Shown here piece after piece: positions 16,773 through 25,126 of a DNA stretch of 64,000 bases (position 1 is its first letter; each line of letters opens with the position of its first letter). The translations under genes and the position numbers were made by a program. The notes beneath the pieces are model-generated. The model searched no databases. It saw only the letters and a list, made by a program, of their open reading frames with translations, and was not told the origin of the DNA. The stretch comes from JAJDGF01 sp031549325 (GTDB taxonomy: Bacteria; Bacillota; Clostridia; Christensenellales; Aristaeellaceae), in NCBI GenBank assembly GCA_031549325.1, contig JAVBQA010000074.1, positions 1 to 64,000 of the forward strand, in the 5' to 3' direction.

Positions 16773-18377
16773 GTGGGGGAAGGAAGGCCATTGCTCGCAT
16801 TTGAGGATGTGGGCAAGCAGTTCGACGGCAATCAGGTGCTCAAGCACATCAGCTTCCAGCTGGGTGCGGGTGAGATCTTGGGGCTGGTCGGAGAAAACGG
16901 CGCGGGTAAGTCCACGCTGATGAAGATCCTGTTCGGCATGACGGAAATCGTGCAGACAGGCGGTTACGAGGGTCAGGTGCTGCTGGATGGGCAGAAGGTG
17001 AGCTTCAAAAACCCACTGGACGCGCTCAGGGCCGGCATTGGCATGGTGCATCAGGAGTTCTCCCTGATACCAGGCTTTACGTCTGCCGAGAACATCCTGC
17101 TCAACACCGAGATAACCAACAAGAGCGTGCTGTCCAGCGTGCTCGGCAAGCGCCTGGAGACGCTGGATCGGCCGGCCATGCGCCAAAAGGCGCAGCAGGC
17201 GATCGACACGCTGGGCGTGTCGCTGAACGCGGACACCATGGTGTCAGAGCTGCCGGTGGGACACAAACAATTCGTCGAAATCGCCCGCGAGATCAGCCGC
17301 GAAAACGTGAAGCTGCTCGTGTTCGACGAGCCCACCGCGGTGCTGACCGAGAGCGAGGCCGAGATCTTCCTTAGCGCGCTGCGCCGGCTGGCGGGGCTCG
17401 GGATCGGGATCATCTTTATCTCGCACCGGCTGCAGGAGATCATTGATGTGTGCGACAAGCTGGTGGTGCTGCGGGATGGCGAGCTGGTCACCGAGCGCGA
17501 CGCCAAGTCGGTTTCCCTGGCGGAGATCGCCGAGCTGATGGTGGGCCGCGACATGGAGCAGGACGCCCCCGCAAGCGCAGGCGCAGCCATGCCGGCCTCG
17601 AGCGAAGTGGTGCTTTCGGTCAAGAACCTGTGGGTGGACATGCCGGGCGAGTACGTGCGCGACGTGAGCTTCGAGGTGAAACGGGGCGAGATCTTCGGCA
17701 TCGGCGGCCTCGCGGGTCAGGGCAAGCTGGGCATACCCAACGGCATCATGGGGCTCATGCCCGCAGGCGGCCAGGTGCTGTTCAACGGACGCCCCCTGCC
17801 GTTCAATGTGCCCATGAAGCCGCTTCGGAGCGGGCTGGCGTTCGTGTCGGAGGACCGGCGCGGCGTGGGGCTGCTGCTGGACGAGCCCATCGACTGGAAC
17901 ATCACATTCAGCGCGATGCAGGTGCAGAACAAGTACCTCAAGACGCTGCTGGGCGGCGCCGTGAAGCTGCGCGACGAGAAGGCCATGCGCGAGTGCGCGC
18001 GCAAGTACATCGGGGAACTTGAGATTCGCTGCACTTCCGAAAAACAGCTCACCCGCCAGCTGTCGGGCGGCAACCAGCAGAAGGTGTGCCTGGCCAAGGC
18101 GTTCGCGCTGGAGCCCCATCTGCTGTTCGTGTCCGAGCCCACCCGCGGCATCGACGTGGGCGCAAAGGCGCTGGTGCTGTCCGCGCTGAAGCGGTTCAGC
18201 GAGGAGAACAACACCACCATCGTGGTCATCTCTTCCGAGCTGGAAGAGCTGCGCTCCATCTGCGGGCGCATCGCGATCATCTCGGAAGGCGAAGTCGCGG
18301 GCATTCTGCCCAGGGACGCCAAGGCTGTGGAGTTCGGGCTGCTGATGTCCGGACACCGAGAGGGGGAGTCCGCATGA
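16773..18377 (+). CDS. Sugar-type ABC transporter ATPase (two domains) of the DUF3798 system
   Basis: A 534-residue fused ATPase of the RbsA/MglA type. Domain 1 has Walker A GENGAGKST, a signature region around LPVGHKQFVEIAREIS and Walker B LLVFDEPTAVL. Domain 2 has the usual altered P-loop (GGLAGQGKLG) and a signature LSGGNQQKVCLAKAF followed by SEPTRGIDVG. It hydrolyses ATP to drive import by the two permeases encoded next. GTG 16773 is the first start in frame; a TTG at 16791 with GGAAGGAAGG just upstream is a credible alternative. It overlaps the following gene by ATGA. Confidence 0.93.
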   Translation: MGEGRPLLAFEDVGKQFDGNQVLKHISFQLGAGEILGLVGENGAGKSTLMKILFGMTEIVQTGGYEGQVLLDGQKVSFKNPLDALRAGIGMVHQEFSLIPGFTSAENILLNTEITNKSVLSSVLGKRLETLDRPAMRQKAQQAIDTLGVSLNADTMVSELPVGHKQFVEIAREISRENVKLLVFDEPTAVLTESEAEIFLSALRRLAGLGIGIIFISHRLQEIIDVCDKLVVLRDGELVTERDAKSVSLAEIAELMVGRDMEQDAPASAGAAMPASSEVVLSVKNLWVDMPGEYVRDVSFEVKRGEIFGIGGLAGQGKLGIPNGIMGLMPAGGQVLFNGRPLPFNVPMKPLRSGLAFVSEDRRGVGLLLDEPIDWNITFSAMQVQNKYLKTLLGGAVKLRDEKAMRECARKYIGELEIRCTSEKQLTRQLSGGNQQKVCLAKAFALEPHLLFVSEPTRGIDVGAKALVLSALKRFSEENNTTIVVISSELEELRSICGRIAIISEGEVAGILPRDAKAVEFGLLMSGHREGESA

Positions 18378-19429
18378 GCGCCATGAGCAGAATGGTAAAA
18401 AACTTCGGATGGCCCCGCATCATCATCTTCCTGTTTTTGGTGGCGCTGTTTGTCGTGGGCTCGTTCTTTGGCGTGTCCCCGGTGGCCTCTTTCAACGACG
18501 TGCTGGTGCGCTTTGGCATGAGCGGCGTGATGGTGCTGTCCATGGTACCCATGGTGCAGTCGGGCTGCGGGCTGAACTTCGGCATCCCGGTGGGCATCGT
18601 GGCCGGTCTGTTCGGCGCGGTGCTGAGCCTGGAACTGCAGCTTACCGGGTTCGCGGGCATCTTCGCGGCGGTGGCCATCGCGGTGGCGTTCGCGGCCGTG
18701 TTCGGGCTGGGGTACGGGATGCTGCTGAACAAAGTCAAGGGCGACGAGATGATCATCGCCACCTATGTGGGCTATTCCTTCGTGTTCCTGATGAACATCT
18801 TCTGGATCACGCTGCCCTTCAAGAACCCGGCCAGCATGCAGGGCTTCAAGGGCGAGGGGCTGAGGACCACCATCAGCGTGCAGGACTACTGGATCCACCA
18901 GTTCAGCGACTTTTGGAAGATCACAATCCCGATTGGCGAGTTTCGCCAGCTGGTGATCCCCACGGGCATGCTGCTGTTCTTTGCGCTGATGTGCCTGCTC
19001 GTGTGGTTCTTCTTTAGAACCAAGATGGGCACCGCGATGACCGCCGTGGGCAGCAACCCCGAGTATGCGCGCGCCTCAGGAATCAACATCGACCGCATGC
19101 GCATGGTGTCGGTGATGCTCTCCACCATCCTGGCGGCGGTGGGCATCGTGGTGTACCAGCAGAGCTTTGGGTTCATCCAGATGTACAACGCGCCCATGGC
19201 GTTCGTGTTCCCGTCAGTGGCGGCGGTGCTGCTGGGCGGCGCGTCGGTGAACAAGGCTTCCATCCTGAACGTGATCATCGGCACGCTGCTGTTCCAGGGC
19301 ATCCTGACCATGACGCCCTCGGTCATCAACAGCATCATCCAGGTGGACGCATCGGAAGTTGTGCGCATCATCGTGACCAACGGCATGATCGTGTACGCGC
19401 TGACCCGGAAAGCGAGGGCGAGCAGATGA
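18374..19429 (+). CDS. ABC transporter permease 1 of the DUF3798 system
   Basis: A 351-residue permease of the BPD_transp_2 class with eight to ten hydrophobic segments. The coupling helix region reads MTAVGSNPEYARASGIN. The LNFGIPVGIVAGLFGAV helix corresponds to the conserved channel segment of ribose/nucleoside permeases. ATG 18374 overlaps the ATPase stop by four bases (ATGA), and its own stop overlaps the next start in the same way. It forms a heterodimeric channel with the next product. Confidence 0.92.
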   Translation: MSAMSRMVKNFGWPRIIIFLFLVALFVVGSFFGVSPVASFNDVLVRFGMSGVMVLSMVPMVQSGCGLNFGIPVGIVAGLFGAVLSLELQLTGFAGIFAAVAIAVAFAAVFGLGYGMLLNKVKGDEMIIATYVGYSFVFLMNIFWITLPFKNPASMQGFKGEGLRTTISVQDYWIHQFSDFWKITIPIGEFRQLVIPTGMLLFFALMCLLVWFFFRTKMGTAMTAVGSNPEYARASGINIDRMRMVSVMLSTILAAVGIVVYQQSFGFIQMYNAPMAFVFPSVAAVLLGGASVNKASILNVIIGTLLFQGILTMTPSVINSIIQVDASEVVRIIVTNGMIVYALTRKARASR

Positions 19430-20538
19430 TTGACAACCCGAAATTCAAAAAGTTCGTAACCGGAAGCGCCGTGCCGCTGCTGTTTCTGATCATCAGCGCG
19501 ATCGCGATTCCGATCTCCAAGTACAGCGGCAGCTATATTCTCAAAGAGGTCGTGGAGCGCCTGTCGCGCAACTCATTCCTGGTGCTGTCTCTGCTGCTGC
19601 CTGTCATGGCGGGCATGGGCATCAACTTTGGCATGGTGCTGGGCGCCATGTCGGCCCAGATCGGGCTGGTGTTCGTGCTTACCTGGGAGGTGCCGGGGAT
19701 CCCCGGGCTGCTGCTGGCGGCGCTGATCGGCACGCCGGTGTCCATCTTGCTCGGATACTTTGGCGGCGCGGTGCTCAATCGCGCCAAGGGCCGCGAGATG
19801 ATCACCTCCATGATGCTGGGGCTGTTCGTGTCGGGCGTGTACCAGCTGTTCCTGCTGTACATCTGCGGCACGCTGATTCCCATGCACAGCACCACCACCG
19901 TGCTGTCCCAAGGCTACGGCATTCGAAACGCGCTGGACCTGGGCACGCTCGGCAAGGCGCTGGACAACATGAGCCTGTTCGGGCTGAGCATGAACCTGAA
20001 ATTCGGCATGGTCAGCGTGCCGCTGGGCACCTTCGCGACCGTGATCCTGCTGTGCGTGTTCACCCACTGGTTCAAGAACACCCGCATGGGCCAGAACATG
20101 CGCGCGGTGGGCCAGGACATGGGCGTGTCCGAGTCCAGCGGCATCCACGTGGAGAAGAACCGCATCCAGTCGATCATCATCTCCACCGTGCTGGCGTGCT
20201 ACGGCCAGATCATCTACCTGCAGAACATCGGCACCCTCAACACTTACAACGGCGCGGACCAGGCGGCGCTGTTCGCCGCGGCGGCGCTGCTGGTGGGCGG
20301 CGCGTCGGTCAGCAAGGCCACCATCACCAACGCGATTCTGGGCACGGCGCTGTTCCACCTGATGTTTGTGGTCATGCCCAAGGCGGGCGCCAACATCACC
20401 GGCCAGGCGATGCTGGGCGAGTACCTGCGCATGTTCGTGTCCTACGCGGTGGTCACCGTGGCGCTGGTCATCCACGCCTGGAAGCGCCAGAAAGACAAGG
20501 AGATCGAGCGCGTACAGCTCAGGGCGCGCAGGAACTGA
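19426..20538 (+). CDS. ABC transporter permease 2 of the DUF3798 system
   Basis: A 370-residue permease of the same class as its neighbour, with the coupling loop MRAVGQDMGVSESSGIH and about nine membrane segments. Its C-terminal tail is basic and cytosolic. Tight overlap (ATGA) with the first permease shows co-translation. A terminator immediately after the gene ends the operon, so the system has exactly four genes: DUF3798, ATPase and two permeases. No catabolic enzyme is in the operon, so the substrate cannot be deduced from neighbours. Confidence 0.92.
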   Translation: MIDNPKFKKFVTGSAVPLLFLIISAIAIPISKYSGSYILKEVVERLSRNSFLVLSLLLPVMAGMGINFGMVLGAMSAQIGLVFVLTWEVPGIPGLLLAALIGTPVSILLGYFGGAVLNRAKGREMITSMMLGLFVSGVYQLFLLYICGTLIPMHSTTTVLSQGYGIRNALDLGTLGKALDNMSLFGLSMNLKFGMVSVPLGTFATVILLCVFTHWFKNTRMGQNMRAVGQDMGVSESSGIHVEKNRIQSIIISTVLACYGQIIYLQNIGTLNTYNGADQAALFAAAALLVGGASVSKATITNAILGTALFHLMFVVMPKAGANITGQAMLGEYLRMFVSYAVVTVALVIHAWKRQKDKEIERVQLRARRN

Positions 20539-20566
20539 GCGCGTTGAACAGATCCTATCGCCATCG

Positions 20567-20591
20567 GAGCGGGCCTTGTGCCCGCTCTTTT
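20567..20591 (+). terminator. Terminator of the DUF3798 transporter operon
   Basis: Perfect 8-bp stem GAGCGGGC/GCCCGCTC (20567-20574, 20580-20587) followed by TTTT. Confidence 0.85.
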
Positions 20592-20644
20592 GCTTTGCGC
20601 ATACTATGTGGCAGCCGCCGACGCGCGGCGAAAGGATGAATACC

Positions 20645-20926
20645 ATGTACGATATGTTTCCATACCCGCCCATACCCGGGTGTGTCTGTCGGCCGCCAAT
20701 GCCGTGTCCGATGCCACTGCCGATGCCGTGCCTGATGCCGCGCCCCATCCCAGAGTGCAGGGATTGCGGCTGCCGCCGCGGCTGCGGGCGCGACAAATAT
20801 TGTCCCCAGGAGATCACGATCAAGGTGCTTGGCGTCGACAATTGCGGAAATTTGCAGCTGTGCGCGCAGTACGACAAGCCTTGCTGGGTCAACGGCCAGT
20901 GGGTAAATTGCAAGCGTTTCCATTAG
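20645..20926 (+). CDS. Small cysteine- and proline-rich protein, unknown
   Basis: A 93-residue protein not recognised from any family. Residues 6-36 alternate Pro, Met and Cys (PMPCPMPLPMPC); residues 38-53 are a dense Cys/Arg cluster (CRDCGCRRGCGRDKYC); the C-terminal half (residues 54-93) looks like a small folded domain with four more Cys and closing Trp-rich strands. There are 13 Cys in total and no signal peptide. ATG 20645 has AAAGG 9 bases upstream; an in-frame ATG at 20636 has no room for a ribosome site. Terminators lie on both sides, so it is a single-gene unit. Spore-coat-like or metal-binding roles are only guesses. Confidence 0.7.
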   Translation: MYDMFPYPPIPGCVCRPPMPCPMPLPMPCLMPRPIPECRDCGCRRGCGRDKYCPQEITIKVLGVDNCGNLQLCAQYDKPCWVNGQWVNCKRFH

Positions 20927-20943
20927 GGTGAAGGCATACACAC

Positions 20944-20974
20944 GGCCGGAAAGCGGATGCTTTCCGGCCTTTTT
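20944..20974 (+). terminator. Terminator after the Cys/Pro-rich protein
   Basis: Perfect 11-bp stem (20944-20954 with 20959-20969), GGAT loop, then TTTTT. Confidence 0.92.
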
Positions 20975-20978
20975 GTGG

Positions 20979-21047
20979 TTTTACGCGGTTTTTACGGCAG
21001 GCTGCGGAGTCCTTTTACCGCCCGGCATTATGCTGTGCTTGTAGAAT
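20979..21047 (+). promoter_or_regulatory. Candidate Pho box and promoter of the pst operon
   Basis: TTTTAC occurs at 20979, 20990 and 21013, the first two exactly 11 bases apart and the third 23 further on. This is close to the 11-bp direct-repeat spacing of PhoB/PhoP sites. A TAGAAT (21042-21047) could be the -10 box, with no good -35, as expected for an activator-dependent promoter. The operon encodes its own PhoB-like regulator. Confidence 0.45.
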
Positions 21048-21072
21048 CGATGAGAGATGAGGAGAAATCACA

Positions 21073-21933
21073 ATGAGAAAGACAGTTGTCCTGGTTGTCG
21101 CCCTGGCTCTGCTGCTTGGCGCAGGTGCGGCGCGCGCGGAGTTCACGGCAAACCGCATGATTACGGTGATCTCCCGCGAGGACGGCAGCGGCACGCGCGG
21201 CGCGTTCATCGAGCTGTTCGGCATCGAGGTCAAGGGGCCGGAAGGCACAAAGAAGGACATGACCACCAAGGAAGCCACCATCGTCAGCAAGACCGACGTG
21301 ATGCTGCAGAGCGTGGCGGGCGACCAGTACGCCGTCGGCTACGTGTCGCTGGGCTCGCTGAACGACAGCGTCCGGGCGCTGAACGTGGACGGCGCCCAGG
21401 CTTCCGCCGAAAACGTCAAAAATGGCAGCTACAGGATCGCCCGCCCGTTCAGCATTGCCACCCGGGGCGAACCCGGCGCGCTGGCGCAGGACTTTATCAA
21501 CTTCATCCTGTCCAGAGAAGGCCAGGACGTTGTGGGGCACAGCTACATCCGGGTGATCGATCAGGCCAAGCCCTATGCCGAATTGGGCAACCAGCCCGCG
21601 GGCAAGCTGGTCATCGCGGGATCCTCCTCGGTCACACCCATCATGGAGAAGCTGGCGGAGGCCTACAGGGAACTGAACGTCGGCGCCACCATCGAGATCC
21701 AGATGAGCGATTCCACCGCCGGAATGACCGGCGCCATCGAGGGAACCTGTGACATCGGCATGGCCTCCCGCGCGCTGAAGGATAGCGAGAAAGAGCAGCT
21801 GACTGAGACGCAGATCGCGCTGGACGGCATTGCGGTCATCGTGAACCCGAAAAATCCGCTGGCCGACGTGACCAGCGAGCAGGTCCGGGACGTGTTCACC
21901 GGCCAGGTCGAGCAGTGGAGCGGACTGAACTGA
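21073..21933 (+). CDS. pstS: Phosphate ABC transporter substrate-binding protein, circularly permuted PstS
   Basis: A 286-residue exported protein with a signal peptide ending ARA (residues 1-22) and no lipobox. The order of PstS blocks is swapped: the phosphate-binding ISREDGSGTRGAF segment, normally in the second half, is at residues 32-45, and the normally N-terminal segment AGSSSVTPIMEKLAEAY is near residue 180. The protein ends with DVFTGQVEQWSGLN, normally a mid-protein region. All expected blocks are present, so the fold should be complete but permuted. First gene of the pst operon; GAGGAGA precedes the ATG. Confidence 0.9.
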   Translation: MRKTVVLVVALALLLGAGAARAEFTANRMITVISREDGSGTRGAFIELFGIEVKGPEGTKKDMTTKEATIVSKTDVMLQSVAGDQYAVGYVSLGSLNDSVRALNVDGAQASAENVKNGSYRIARPFSIATRGEPGALAQDFINFILSREGQDVVGHSYIRVIDQAKPYAELGNQPAGKLVIAGSSSVTPIMEKLAEAYRELNVGATIEIQMSDSTAGMTGAIEGTCDIGMASRALKDSEKEQLTETQIALDGIAVIVNPKNPLADVTSEQVRDVFTGQVEQWSGLN

Positions 21934-22013
21934 CAAACCCAAACGGCGGGCCGTTGCGGGCGCATGGCGTGTGCGCCCGCTGATCGGGATGCAAACAGAG
22001 ATGAGGCGAATCC

Positions 22014-22886
22014 ATGCAAAACCTGAGAGAGCGCGTGATGAAGCACGTGTTCATGGCGTCCGCCCTCACAGCCATCCTGGCCGTGGGGCTGATTTGCGCG
22101 TTCCTGTTCGCCAATGGCTTCCCGGCCATCGGGAAGATCGGGCCGCTGAAGTTCCTGCTGGGGACTGAGTGGTCCCCGGGCGATGTGCCGCCCGCGTTCG
22201 GCATCCTGCCGATGATCCTGGGCAGCTTGTACGTGACGGCTGGGGCTATTCTGGTGGGCGTGCCCGTCGGGTTGTTCAGCGCGGTGTTCATGGCGCGCAT
22301 CTGCCCAAAACCGCTGTACAAGGTGCTCAAGCCCGCTGTTGACCTGCTTTCCGGCATTCCATCGGTGGTATACGGCTTCTTCGGGCTGACGGTGCTGGTG
22401 CCGCTGGTGCGCACTCTGTTTGGTGATTTCCTTGGGCTGCCCACATCGGGCGCCAGCATCCTGACGGCGTCGTTGCTGCTCGGGATCATGATCCTGCCCA
22501 CCATCATCGGCATCACCGAGAGCGCCCTGCGCGCCGTGCCGGATCACTATTACGACGGCGCGGTGGCCCTCGGGGCCAGCCACGAGCGCGCGGTGTTCCG
22601 GGTGATCCTGCCCGCCGCCAAGTCGGGCGTGATGGCCGCTGTGGTGCTTGGGATCGGGCGCGCCATCGGCGAGACGATGGCGGTCATCATGGTGGCGGGC
22701 AACCAGCCGCGCATGCCGGCGGGCCTGCTCAAGGGTGTGCGCACGCTGACGGCCAACATCGTCATCGAGATGGGTTATGCCGCCGAGCTGCACCGTGAGG
22801 CGCTGATCGCCACCGGCGTGGTGCTGTTCGTGTTCATCCTCATCATCAACCTGCTGTTCTCCCAGCTTCAGAAGGAGAAGAAATGA
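22014..22886 (+). CDS. pstC: Phosphate ABC transporter permease PstC
   Basis: A 290-residue membrane protein with six predicted helices. The permease signature lies around LLSGIPSVVYGFFGL and the EAA-type coupling loop is YYDGAVALGASHERAVFRVILP. It forms the phosphate channel with PstA. The 80 bases after pstS hold no clear terminator. Its stop overlaps the pstA start (ATGA). The GIGRAIGETMAVIMVAGN segment is characteristic of PstC. Confidence 0.95.
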   Translation: MQNLRERVMKHVFMASALTAILAVGLICAFLFANGFPAIGKIGPLKFLLGTEWSPGDVPPAFGILPMILGSLYVTAGAILVGVPVGLFSAVFMARICPKPLYKVLKPAVDLLSGIPSVVYGFFGLTVLVPLVRTLFGDFLGLPTSGASILTASLLLGIMILPTIIGITESALRAVPDHYYDGAVALGASHERAVFRVILPAAKSGVMAAVVLGIGRAIGETMAVIMVAGNQPRMPAGLLKGVRTLTANIVIEMGYAAELHREALIATGVVLFVFILIINLLFSQLQKEKK

Positions 22887-23707
22887 TGCGCAAAAAACCA
22901 ATGGACGCGCTGATGTCCGCGCTGACCTGGCTGTGCGCCGGGCTGACCATGTTCGCGCTTGTGTACATCATCGGCTACATTCTGGTGAAGGGCGTGCCCC
23001 ACCTCACGCCCTCGCTGTTCGCGCTGCGCTACACCTCCCAGAACGTGTCGCTGCTGCCCGCGCTGATCACCACCGTGCTGATGGTCGCGCTGACGCTGGT
23101 GCTGGCGGTGCCGCTCGGGGTGTTCACCGCGATCTACATGGTGGAATACGCCAGGCGCGGCAACCGGCTCGTCAAGCTGGTGCGCGTCACGGCCGAGACG
23201 CTGTCGGGCATCCCGTCGATCGTGTACGGGCTGTTTGGCCTGCTGTTCTTTGTGTCGTTTTTGGGTTGGGGGTTCTCGGTGCTGGCGGGCTGCTTTACAC
23301 TTGGGATCATGATCCTGCCGCTGATCATGCGCACCACCGAGGAGAGCCTGAAATCCGTGCCAGACAGCTATCGCGAGGGCGCGTTTGGGCTGGGCGCCGG
23401 GCGTCTGCGCACGGTGTTTCGCCTGGTGCTGCCCGCCGCCGCGCCGGGCATCCTGGCGGGCGTGATCCTGGCGGTGGGGCGCATCGTGGGGGAAACCGCC
23501 GCGCTGATCTACACCGCGGGCACGGTGGCCAAGGTTCCAGAAAACCCGCTGGCCTCGGCGCGCACGCTGGCGGTGCATATGTACGCGCTGTCCAGCGAGG
23601 GGCTCAACACCAACCAGGCCTATGCCACCGCCGTGGTGCTGCTGATCGTGGTGGCCGGGATCAACGCGCTGTCCTATGCGCTGGCCAAGCGCATCGCGAA
23701 AGGGTGA
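22883..23707 (+). CDS. pstA: Phosphate ABC transporter permease PstA
   Basis: A 274-residue permease with six helices. Family blocks are LSGIPSIVYGLFGLLFFV, the coupling loop YREGAFGLGAGRLRTVFRLVLP and VGRIVGETAALIYTAGT. It is the partner of PstC in the inner channel. The ATG overlaps pstC by four bases, and pstB follows five bases after its stop. Confidence 0.95.
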   Translation: MMRKKPMDALMSALTWLCAGLTMFALVYIIGYILVKGVPHLTPSLFALRYTSQNVSLLPALITTVLMVALTLVLAVPLGVFTAIYMVEYARRGNRLVKLVRVTAETLSGIPSIVYGLFGLLFFVSFLGWGFSVLAGCFTLGIMILPLIMRTTEESLKSVPDSYREGAFGLGAGRLRTVFRLVLPAAAPGILAGVILAVGRIVGETAALIYTAGTVAKVPENPLASARTLAVHMYALSSEGLNTNQAYATAVVLLIVVAGINALSYALAKRIAKG

Positions 23708-23712
23708 ACCGA

Positions 23713-24462
23713 ATGCACAAGTTTGAGCTGAGCAATGTCAATCTGTGGTATAATGATTTCAAGGCGCTGAAAGGCGTTTCGATGGACATCGAGGCCAATC
23801 AGATCACCGCGTTCATCGGGCCGTCGGGCTGCGGCAAGAGCACGCTGCTCAAGAGCCTGAACCGCATGAACGACCTGGTGGAGGGCTGCCGCATCGAGGG
23901 GAAACTGCTGCTCGACGGGCAGGATATCTACGGAAACATCGATCTGAACACGCTCAGAAAGCGCGTGGGCATGGTGTTCCAAAAGCCCAATCCGTTCCCC
24001 ATGAGCGTTTACGACAACATCGCGTTCGGGCCGCGCACCCACGGCGTGCGCGCCAGATACCAGCTGGACGAGATCGTGGAGAAGGCGCTCCGGGACGCCG
24101 CCATCTGGGGGGAGCTGAAGGATCGCCTGAAGAAAAGCGCGCTCGGGTTGTCGGGCGGCCAGCAGCAGCGGCTGTGCATCGCCCGCGCGCTGGCGGTCAG
24201 CCCCGAAGTGCTGCTGATGGACGAGCCCACATCAGCGCTCGACCCCATCTCCACCGCCAAGATCGAGGACCTGGTGGGCGAGCTGAAGAAGGCATACACG
24301 GTGGTGATCGTAACCCACAACATGCAGCAAGCCACGCGCGTGTCCGACAAGACGGCATTCTTTCTGCTGGGGGAAATGGTGGAGTACGGCGACACCGAGC
24401 AGGTGTTCTCCGTGCCCAAAGACAAGCGCTGCGAGGACTATATCACGGGGAGGTTTGGCTGA
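23713..24462 (+). CDS. pstB: Phosphate ABC transporter ATPase PstB
   Basis: A 249-residue ABC ATPase. Walker A is GPSGCGKST, the signature is LSGGQQQRLCIARAL, Walker B is VLLMDEPTSALD and the switch His is in VIVTHNMQQATR. The Q-loop segment VGMVFQKPNPFPMSVYDN is diagnostic of PstB. ATG 23713 is where PstB proteins normally begin; a longer frame upstream is only the pstA shadow. Its stop shares a base with the phoU start (TGATG). Confidence 0.96.
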   Translation: MHKFELSNVNLWYNDFKALKGVSMDIEANQITAFIGPSGCGKSTLLKSLNRMNDLVEGCRIEGKLLLDGQDIYGNIDLNTLRKRVGMVFQKPNPFPMSVYDNIAFGPRTHGVRARYQLDEIVEKALRDAAIWGELKDRLKKSALGLSGGQQQRLCIARALAVSPEVLLMDEPTSALDPISTAKIEDLVGELKKAYTVVIVTHNMQQATRVSDKTAFFLLGEMVEYGDTEQVFSVPKDKRCEDYITGRFG

Positions 24463-25124
24463 TGAGGAGCAAGTTTGAAGAGCAGCTGGCAAACCTGAAC
24501 GCCATGCTGATCGAGATGGGCGCGCTAATCGAAACCGCGATCCGCACATCCATCGACGCGCTGATCCAGCAGGACGCGCGGCTGGCCAACAAGGCCATCG
24601 AGTTCGATGCCGAGGTCGATCAAAAAGAGAAGGACATCGAAGCGCTGTGCCTGAAGCTGCTGCTGCAGCAGCAGCCAGTGGCCAAGGATCTGCGGCTGAT
24701 CTCGGCCGCGCTGAAGATGATCACCGACATGGAGCGCATCGGCGACCAGGCGGCCGACATCGCCGAAATTTCGATCTACCTGTCCGACACGCCCTACGTG
24801 AAAAAGCTCGAGCACATCCCCATGATGGCCGAGGCCGCCATCCGCATGGTGACCCAGAGCATCGACGCCTTTGTGGGCAAGGATACCCAGCTGGCCGAGG
24901 CCGTGATCGAACGGGACGACGTGGTGGATGAGCTGTTCGACACCGTCAAGAACGACCTGATCGAACTGATCCAGCGGGACAGCGCAAACGGCGGCCAGGC
25001 GATCGACCTGATCATGATCGCGAAATATCTGGAGCGCATTGGCGATCACGCGGTGAACATCGCCGAGTGGGTGCTGTTCTCGATCACCGGCAAGCACAAG
25101 GACACCACCATAAAGGGGCTGTGA
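24462..25124 (+). CDS. phoU: Phosphate signalling regulator PhoU
   Basis: A 220-residue all-helical protein with two PhoU repeats. Each carries the metal-binding signature: ALKMITDMERIGDQAADIAE in the first and MIAKYLERIGDHAVNIAE in the second. PhoU links the Pst transporter to the PhoR kinase and represses the Pho response when phosphate is plentiful. It starts one base inside the pstB stop, after GGGGAGG. The GTGAGCGTG at its end provides the start of the next gene. Confidence 0.95.
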   Translation: MRSKFEEQLANLNAMLIEMGALIETAIRTSIDALIQQDARLANKAIEFDAEVDQKEKDIEALCLKLLLQQQPVAKDLRLISAALKMITDMERIGDQAADIAEISIYLSDTPYVKKLEHIPMMAEAAIRMVTQSIDAFVGKDTQLAEAVIERDDVVDELFDTVKNDLIELIQRDSANGGQAIDLIMIAKYLERIGDHAVNIAEWVLFSITGKHKDTTIKGL

Positions 25125-25126
25125 GC

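Noticed and set aside
19573..20913. Minus-strand open frame of 446 codons opposite the second DUF3798-system permease
   Set aside because: Shadow of a permease; full of HGDH/QHQ-type repeats generated by complementing hydrophobic codons.
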